From positions 1 through 47,801 of the forward strand of contig NZ_FQUC01000022.1 in assembly GCF_900128985.1 (NCBI RefSeq): 47,801 nt of DNA, given 5' to 3'. Made by a program: the position numbers and the translations under genes. This stretch comes from Indolivaga macrotermitis (GTDB taxonomy: Bacteria; Bacteroidota; Bacteroidia; Bacteroidales; Dysgonomonadaceae). This document shows, piece by piece, positions 43,007 through 47,801 of the stretch (its first letter is position 1; every line of letters starts with the position of its first letter). The notes under the pieces were generated by a model. The model was given only the letters and a program-made list of their open reading frames with translations, did no database searches and had not been told where the DNA came from.

Positions 43007-43768
43007 CTAAACATTAATAATTTGATATATTTCTGCTACTAATTCTTCTATATAGCAGCCTTTTATCAGCTGTTTATCAGGGGGAAAGACTGTAGAGCGG
43101 AAAAAGGGACGGTGCGTTTCGTCCATTTCTCGCCTGAATCGTTTTGTATCGGGAATACGGGTATTAAGTATAGACAGGCCCAATTCGTCGATGGCATCTG
43201 TATAGGCATCATATAATGGTGTCTTTTCCCGGGCATCGACCATAGTCCAAAGCAGGTATAACCCTTTTATGCTGGATTTACCTACTGTTATCAGGTTTTC
43301 ATTCAGGGAAGAAGCAAAGCTGAGTGTACTGGCCAGTACCAGACGGTCAGCACTAATCGGAGCAAAGATAAAATCCATCTCTCGCAGTGTTTTTACGACT
43401 CCCTTACTATTCATTGTTCCGGGCAGGTCAAAGAATATAATATCTATTTTTTCTGCACTGCCGGCAATAAGTTTTTCTGCATCTTCTATCGCATCAATAG
43501 GATTACTGGCGATGACAGGGTAAGCTTTTTTCTTTATTTCCTTGAATTGGTTAAAGGCCATACGCTTATAAAAGGGATCGCTGAAAACTAACTCGGAATC
43601 CCGTTTACGCATTTCCATGATACTGTGCTGGGGAAAGTCACAATCAATAACAGCAATCGACTTTCCATCCAGATAGTGCATATAACTGGACAGCAGAACC
43701 GTAAAAGCTGTTTTACCTACTCCCCCTTTTTGTGTACTGAATGCTATAAATAATGTTTCACGTTCCAT
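43007..43768 (-). CDS. traA: TraA, ParA/MinD-like ATPase of the conjugative element
   Basis: 253 residues. Deviant Walker A FSTQKGGVGKTAFTV at about residues 11-22, a Walker A' AVIDCDFPQHSIMEMRK (Asp at about 43) and a Walker B-like block IIFFDLPGTMNS (about 110-120). The C-terminal part (RIPDTKRFRREMDETHRPFF) is typical of Bacteroides TraA. ParA ATPases dimerise on ATP and bind DNA; here it starts the tra operon and may position the element or the transfer machine. The leader to its left lies in the gene-free region up to 44855. Confidence 0.92.
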   Translation of the reverse strand: MERETLFIAFSTQKGGVGKTAFTVLLSSYMHYLDGKSIAVIDCDFPQHSIMEMRKRDSELVFSDPFYKRMAFNQFKEIKKKAYPVIASNPIDAIEDAEKLIAGSAEKIDIIFFDLPGTMNSKGVVKTLREMDFIFAPISADRLVLASTLSFASSLNENLITVGKSSIKGLYLLWTMVDAREKTPLYDAYTDAIDELGLSILNTRIPDTKRFRREMDETHRPFFRSTVFPPDKQLIKGCYIEELVAEIYQIINV

Positions 43769-44641
43769 ATAGATATATTTTGAGGTTTATACTGATGCCT
43801 TCCGGCTGATTTTCACACAAAAGAAGATAGATTTTTCATTAATTCATTCAATATCAACTACTCAGGAAGTCTTTGTCCTGCTATGTCGCCTTTTTGATGT
43901 TTTGAAGACCAGCCAAGTAGTTAGAAAATCAATTATCAGGAAGAGAGGATAACCAAAAGGCTAATTAAATAAATAGCCTATCAGCAGGCTTACTGCATAT
44001 TCATGTAGATAACATTCCAGCCCACAAACCAGAATATCAGGTAAGTGAATAACTGTAAAGCAATGTGACTAATTTGCCTGTTGATTAGAGGGATGATTAT
44101 TCTGACGGTTAACAGGTAAGCAAACTGGGTGAGTAGTCATAAAGCAAACTAAATGGTAAGAGTAATGATTATGCAGTTAATAGGAAGGCTGATTAATCAG
44201 CTGTATAATTATTTGACAAGGAAGCAAGGGAATCAGTAAACCTCAATGCCGATTATTTATCCGATGCCTAAATCATATGGCAATCCGGCTAATTGGCTAG
44301 CCAGCTAATCAGATACAATATTAAAAAACAATAGTTTATCTATTAAAACAGATGCTTTTATTTTATAATGGTGACATCTTATTATTGTTGTTTTTCATTA
44401 TGGAAATAGAAAATTTCAGTATTACAACTCCCAATAAAATTAATGACCACAGACAAAAAAATGCTCCTCAAAATAGGCTGGCAGCCTTTGTCCGACTATG
44501 TCCATTCGCTGTATTTCAATAGTTTATATCTTCGTGGCTTTGGAATATAAACTCCTGGCCAATGGGATATATGGGGTAGTATTGTAACGGTAAAAGGATA
44601 GTTTCTAAGCTATCTTTTCTATGACAATCATCATATTTTCC
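43769..44641. other. Gene-free region with palindromes and degenerate repeats
   Basis: About 870 bases between traA and the oriT candidate with no credible ORF. The stretch 43935-44310 is full of related short units: CAGGTAAG or AGGAAGC-like words at about 43935, 44035, 44112, 44183 and 44218, and palindromes such as GCTGATTAATCAGC (44188-44201), TGGCTAGCCA near 44294 and GGCTAATTAAATAAATAGCC near 43959. This suggests regulatory or replication/transfer-related binding sites. It also carries two copies of a TTTGTCC-CTATGTC motif (43871, 44486). The tra promoter must lie in it. Confidence 0.6.
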
Positions 44642-44790
44642 TTTAGCTGAAAGTTATCCCCTTTCAGCTAAAATGACAAATCCGCTCTCATTATTAACTC
44701 GGCGGATTTTAATGTTCGTCAGAACATGGCAAGATGTGTTTTGAGTACACTCAAAACTGTTTTAAGTGCCTTAAAACCATCTTGCCCCAC
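44642..44790. other. Candidate origin of transfer (oriT) with three-way-junction inverted repeat
   Basis: Four inverted repeats are packed into 145 bases directly upstream of mobA. (1) TTTAGCTGAAAG / CTTTCAGCTAAA (44642-44672). (2) AAATCCGC / GCGGATTT (44678-44709). (3) GGCAAGATG / CATCTTGCC (44728-44786), which encloses (4) two hairpins, TTTTGAGT-AC-ACTCAAAA (44739-44756) and GTTTTAA-GTGCC-TTAAAAC (44759-44777). Repeat 3 plus its inner hairpins folds as a three-way junction or cloverleaf. Such structure close to a relaxase operon is how oriT regions look; the nick site itself is not identified. The right arm runs into CCCCACTCC, a short C-rich stretch. Confidence 0.65.
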
Positions 44791-44855
44791 TCCTCTGAAA
44801 TCGGGGGATAAAAATATTCCGAAGTCATATTTTTCACTGATTATCCAAATTATTA

Positions 44856-45311
44856 ATGTTTATGAAACAGAAGAATAATTTAAAGAACAAGGGTGGACGA
44901 ATCCCCCTTGCAGATCCGGCGAAGAACCGGCATGTATTTTACCTGAACGATGCAGACGAAATTCGCTTTACGACTCTTTATCATCAATCGGAAGCCAAGA
45001 ATATGGCTCACTTTATTACCTCCTGCATATTTGACAACCCTGTAAAAGTCGTCAAAATAGATAAAGGGCTGCATGATTATTATATGCGATTGACAACATT
45101 TTTTGACCAGTTCCGTGCAATCGGGCACAATTACAACCAACTTATAAAGATGCTTCACTCCAATTTCGGAGAGAAAAAAGCATTGGCTTTTCTTTATAAA
45201 CTGGAGCAGGCAACTATCGAATTGGCTGGGTTGAATAAGAAAATTATAGAATTGACACACGAGTTTGAACAAAAATATCTTGCGGATGGTAGCCAAAATC
45301 AGCTCGGGTAA
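44856..45311 (+). CDS. mobA: MobA-type relaxosome accessory protein
   Basis: 151 residues starting MFMKQKNNLKNKGGRIPLAD; the second Met is an alternative start. The pattern GGRIPLADPAKNRHVFYLND (basic, then a short beta-strand) looks like a ribbon-helix-helix-type DNA-binding start, and the rest is helical with a conserved RAIGHNYNQLIKMLHSNFGE stretch as in MobC-like relaxosome proteins of MOBP elements and MobA of CTnDOT-type elements. It is probably the oriT-binding helper that recruits MobB. It lies 70 bases from the oriT candidate and overlaps mobB by 26 bases. Confidence 0.85.
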   Translation: MFMKQKNNLKNKGGRIPLADPAKNRHVFYLNDADEIRFTTLYHQSEAKNMAHFITSCIFDNPVKVVKIDKGLHDYYMRLTTFFDQFRAIGHNYNQLIKMLHSNFGEKKALAFLYKLEQATIELAGLNKKIIELTHEFEQKYLADGSQNQLG

Positions 45312-46515
45312 ATCGCTTTTCGGAGCACTATCATATAACCAGACCAAGGTTGATAAAGGTCAGGCAGATGTTCTTTTCAGTCAAAATATTATCCGCACAA
45401 TAGATGGTTCTTATAATATTCCTCTATGTATGCGCTCCTTTGCTCCTTATCTTGCAGCTAATAATAAAACTATAAATCCGACTATCCATATTTCATTGAA
45501 TCCTCATCCGGATGATGTATTGACCGACGAACAGTTAAGCTGTATAGCACAGGAGTACATGGATAAGTTAGGTTATGGCAGGCAACCCTATCTGGTATAT
45601 AAGCATGACGATATTGACCGGAAACACATTCATATAGTATCAATACGGATAGACGAGAATGGTAAAAAGATAAACGATTCTTTTGAGAAAAAGCGGTCTG
45701 ATACTATCCGAAAGGAACTTGAAAAGAAGTACAATCTGCTACCGGCTGAACAACAAAAGAACAGTAATAACTTACCACTAAAGCCTGTGGACATCAAAGT
45801 AGGTAATGTAAAAAGGCAAGTGGGAAACATTGCTAAAAGCCTGATGAAAGACTACCGCTTTCAAAGCATCAATGAGTATCGGGCGCTCCTCAATATTTAT
45901 GGTGTAACTGTAGAAGAAGTAAAAGGAGAGGTTCGGGATAAAGCCTACAACGGGTTGGTTTATTCGGCATTGGATAAGAAAGGAGAAAAAACAGGTAATC
46001 CATTTAAGGCATCTCTGATTGGGAGGGATGTAGGCTATGATATTTTGCAGAACCGGATTGCCTTTTCTAAAAAGTCAATGAGAGAAAATCCGGTATATAA
46101 CAGAACTAAAGCCATAGTTTCAAATGCTCTACACAGCAAACCGAAGCGTAAGAATTTTGAAAAGGAGCTGGCAAAGAATGGTATCTCCGTATTATTCCGG
46201 GAGAATAAGGATAAACGTATCTATGGGGTAACCTTTATCGACCATCAGGAAAAAGCAGTATTCAATGGTTCAAAGATGGGTAAAGAATTTTCGGCTAATA
46301 CTTTTCAGAATCTATTTAACGGACAATCTGATGATAAAACTACCAATAATCAGGTATTCGATAATGACAAGGACTACACTACTTCTCAAGAGTCGGCAGT
46401 CGAGGCCATGGCAGGGCTTTTCTCTATGGAACAGCACGGGGATAATTATGAAGAGATTGTTTTTTCTAACCGGATGAAACGCAAGAAGAAAAAGCCACGC
46501 AGGCCGAAATTATAA
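45286..46515 (+). CDS. mobB: MobB relaxase (MOBP-type)
   Basis: 409 residues from ATG at 45286 (MVAKISSGKSLFGALSYNQT), the usual start of Bacteroides MobB relaxases; a TTG at 45265 would add seven residues inside mobA and is rejected. The metal-binding histidine motif is RKHIHIVSIRID near residue 112, preceded by the YMDKLGYGRQPYLVYKHDD stretch and an N-terminal Tyr (YNQT) that may be the nucleophile. The C-terminal half is basic and helical with a KRKKKKPRRPKL tail. It nicks oriT and leads the strand through the TraG/MobC channel. It sits between mobA and mobC with 39 bases to mobC. Confidence 0.93.
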   Translation: MVAKISSGKSLFGALSYNQTKVDKGQADVLFSQNIIRTIDGSYNIPLCMRSFAPYLAANNKTINPTIHISLNPHPDDVLTDEQLSCIAQEYMDKLGYGRQPYLVYKHDDIDRKHIHIVSIRIDENGKKINDSFEKKRSDTIRKELEKKYNLLPAEQQKNSNNLPLKPVDIKVGNVKRQVGNIAKSLMKDYRFQSINEYRALLNIYGVTVEEVKGEVRDKAYNGLVYSALDKKGEKTGNPFKASLIGRDVGYDILQNRIAFSKKSMRENPVYNRTKAIVSNALHSKPKRKNFEKELAKNGISVLFRENKDKRIYGVTFIDHQEKAVFNGSKMGKEFSANTFQNLFNGQSDDKTTNNQVFDNDKDYTTSQESAVEAMAGLFSMEQHGDNYEEIVFSNRMKRKKKKPRRPKL

Positions 46516-46554
46516 CAGATTTCAAAATTACTAACAATTAAAAATTCAGATAAA

Positions 46555-47706
46555 ATGCAAAACGAAGATGATTTAAGAGGCTTAGCCAAAGTAATGGAGT
46601 TCATGAGGGCCATTAGTATATTATTTGTAATCATTCATATTTATTGGTTCTGTTACCAGTCTATTCGGGAAACGGGTATTAATATAGGAGTTGTGGATAA
46701 AATTCTGCTGAATTTCCAGAATACCGCAGGACTATTTTCAAATATCCTATGGACAAAGTTATTTGCTGTGGTGTTTCTGGCTTTATCCTGTCTGGGGACA
46801 AAAGGTGTAAAGGAGGAAAAAATCACATGGAGCAAGATATATGTATTCCTGTTCTTTGGCTTTATATTTTTCTTTCTCAACTGGTGGATACTGGTTTTAC
46901 CTTTGCCATTAGTTGCCAATACCGGTATTTATATTTTTACCATGACCATTGGATATATACTGTTATTGATGGCCGGACTTTGGATGAGTCGTTTATTAAA
47001 GACCAACCTGATGGAAGATGTTTTCAACAACGAGAATGAATCATTCATGCAGGAAACACGGTTGATGGAGAACGAATATTCGGTAAACCTGCCCACATTA
47101 TTTCAATACAAAGGGAGGAAACATAAGGGATGGATAAATGTTGTTAATCCTTTTCGGGCTTCTATTGTCTTGGGAACTCCGGGAAGTGGAAAATCTTATG
47201 CTATTGTCAATAATTATATCAGGCAGCAATTAAGCAAAGGGTTCTCTATGTATATATATGATTACAAATTTGATGATTTGAGTACCATTGCTTATAACGA
47301 ATTATTGAAGAATATGGATAAATACAAGGTGAAACCAAAATTCTATGTAATAAACTTCGATAATCCGGCTAAAAGCCACCGATGTAACCCGATTGCTCCC
47401 GAGTTTATGACCGACATTAGTGACGCATACGAATCGGCATATACGATAATGCTTAACCTGAATAAGACATGGATACAAAAACAGGGGGACTTCTTTGTGG
47501 AATCACCTATTATCTTACTGGCCGCCATTATCTGGTATCTGAAAATATATAAGAATGGAAAATATTGCACATTTCCTCATGCTATCGAGTTCCTGAATAA
47601 GAAATATGCAGATACATTTACTATTCTGACTTCTTATCCCGAACTTGAGAATTACCTGAGCCCCTTTATGGATGCTTGGGAAGGCGGAGCGCAAGATCAG
47701 TTGCAA
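46555..47706 (+). CDS. mobC: MobC/TraG-type coupling protein (VirD4-like), 5' exon only
   Basis: 384 codons of the coupling ATPase are seen. Four membrane helices lie in the first 150 residues (ISILFVIIHIYWFCY; LFAVVFLALSCLG; IYVFLFFGFIFFFLNWWILV; IFTMTIGYILLLMAGLW). The ATPase domain starts with Walker A VLGTPGSGKSYAIVN at about residues 204-215, then DYKFDDLSTIAYNE, and QKQGDFFVESPIILLAAIIW. The protein matches family sequences as far as AWEGGAQDQLQ. In the family GQIASAKIPL-type sequence should follow, but the frame instead runs VRP and stops at 47718. The break coincides with a group II intron 5' end at 47707, so the gene is split and its 3' exon lies beyond the window. It recruits the relaxosome to the transfer channel. 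Confidence 0.9.
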
Positions 47707-47801
47707 GTGCGCCCGTAAGGGTATATAATAAATATAGCTTTGGCAAGCTATTAGGTTCGCGTTCTTTGAAAAATAACCTATCATCACCCGGCTTATCCGT
47801 C
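47707..47801 (+). mobile_element. 5' end of a group II intron inside mobC
   Basis: The sequence begins GTGCGCCC directly after a complete codon of mobC, agreeing with the group II 5' consensus GUGYG and closely with the start of the lactococcal Ll.LtrB intron (GUGCGCCC...AGGGUG). Folding by eye gives GCCC-GUAA-GGGU (47711-47722), then ATAGCTT-TGGC-AAGCTAT (47735-47752) and TAGGTT / AACCTA (47752-47779), the same order of hairpins as at the start of domain I. The 5' exon ends CAGTTGCAA, a candidate IBS1. Domains I-VI and the intron protein lie outside the window, so the element is recognised only from its 95 bases. Confidence 0.8.

Noticed and set aside
45265-45285. Longer start of mobB at a TTG
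   Set aside because: ATG at 45286 gives the usual MVAKIS start of the family and avoids a longer overlap with mobA.
47707-47718. Natural end of mobC at the stop codon 47716-47718
   Set aside because: The family continues by about 200 more residues; the tail VRP-stop is translation of the intron 5' end.

Overview
The window looks like chromosomal DNA of a Bacteroidales bacterium (Bacteroidetes). Secreted proteins open with a signal peptide followed by the Bacteroidetes 'QVGINT..P' start motif. Conjugation genes are of the Bacteroides CTnDOT Tra/Mob type, fimbrillins are of the FimA/Mfa type, and intergenic DNA is AT-rich. A Dysgonomonas- or Parabacteroides-like host is my best guess, but no rRNA or core marker gene is present to prove it.

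Left part (1-10.1 kb): an accessory surface-protein region. It holds the 3' part of a repetitive tail-fibre-like protein (1-972), a winged-helix membrane protein (1655-2044), a row of tiny tightly overlapping genes (2.2-3.3 kb), several decayed genes (2231-2553, 3632-3936, 4182-4379, 5796-5937), and four secreted 'GINT' proteins (4717-5445, 6007-6783, 6879-7646, 8897-10093), three of them with a C1q/TNF-like C-terminus. Non-coding repeats include three copies of a hairpin-bearing element (3.29-4.15 kb), an inverted pair of 32-bp hairpins (1.2 and 7.7 kb) and a (TC)n tract near 8.0 kb.

Middle (10.2-20.1 kb): an HU/IHF-like gene, then a four-gene minus-strand operon. It runs from a 228-aa unknown through a protein with two tail-collar domains and a protein with one collar domain to a 2402-aa LamG/concanavalin-like giant with no signal peptide. 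I cannot match it to a characterised system; it is the best candidate for something undescribed.

Right part (about 20.4-47.8 kb): an integrative conjugative element. After a phosphoribosyltransferase remnant come plus-strand accessory genes (small membrane protein, 352-aa protein, PcfK-like, PcfJ-like, 228-aa protein). The minus-strand transfer operon runs traA (43768) through DUF3408, a TraD-like protein, TraE, TraF, TraG, TraI, TraJ, TraK, TraL, TraM, TraN, TraO and TraQ to a 35-aa mini-gene and terminator near 25.1 kb. Two insertions break it: a complete fimbrial operon between traG and traI (31765-38311: DUF3575-like, OmpA/TPR lipoprotein, DUF5119-like, three fimbrillins), and a plus-strand membrane-protein gene between traK and traJ. 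A roughly 1.1-kb non-coding region (43.8-44.85 kb) holds palindromes and a three-way-junction inverted repeat that is a strong oriT candidate, followed by mobA, mobB (relaxase) and mobC (coupling ATPase). The mobC reading frame ends abruptly at 47706 where a sequence with the 5' signature of a group II intron begins; the window stops 95 bases into it.
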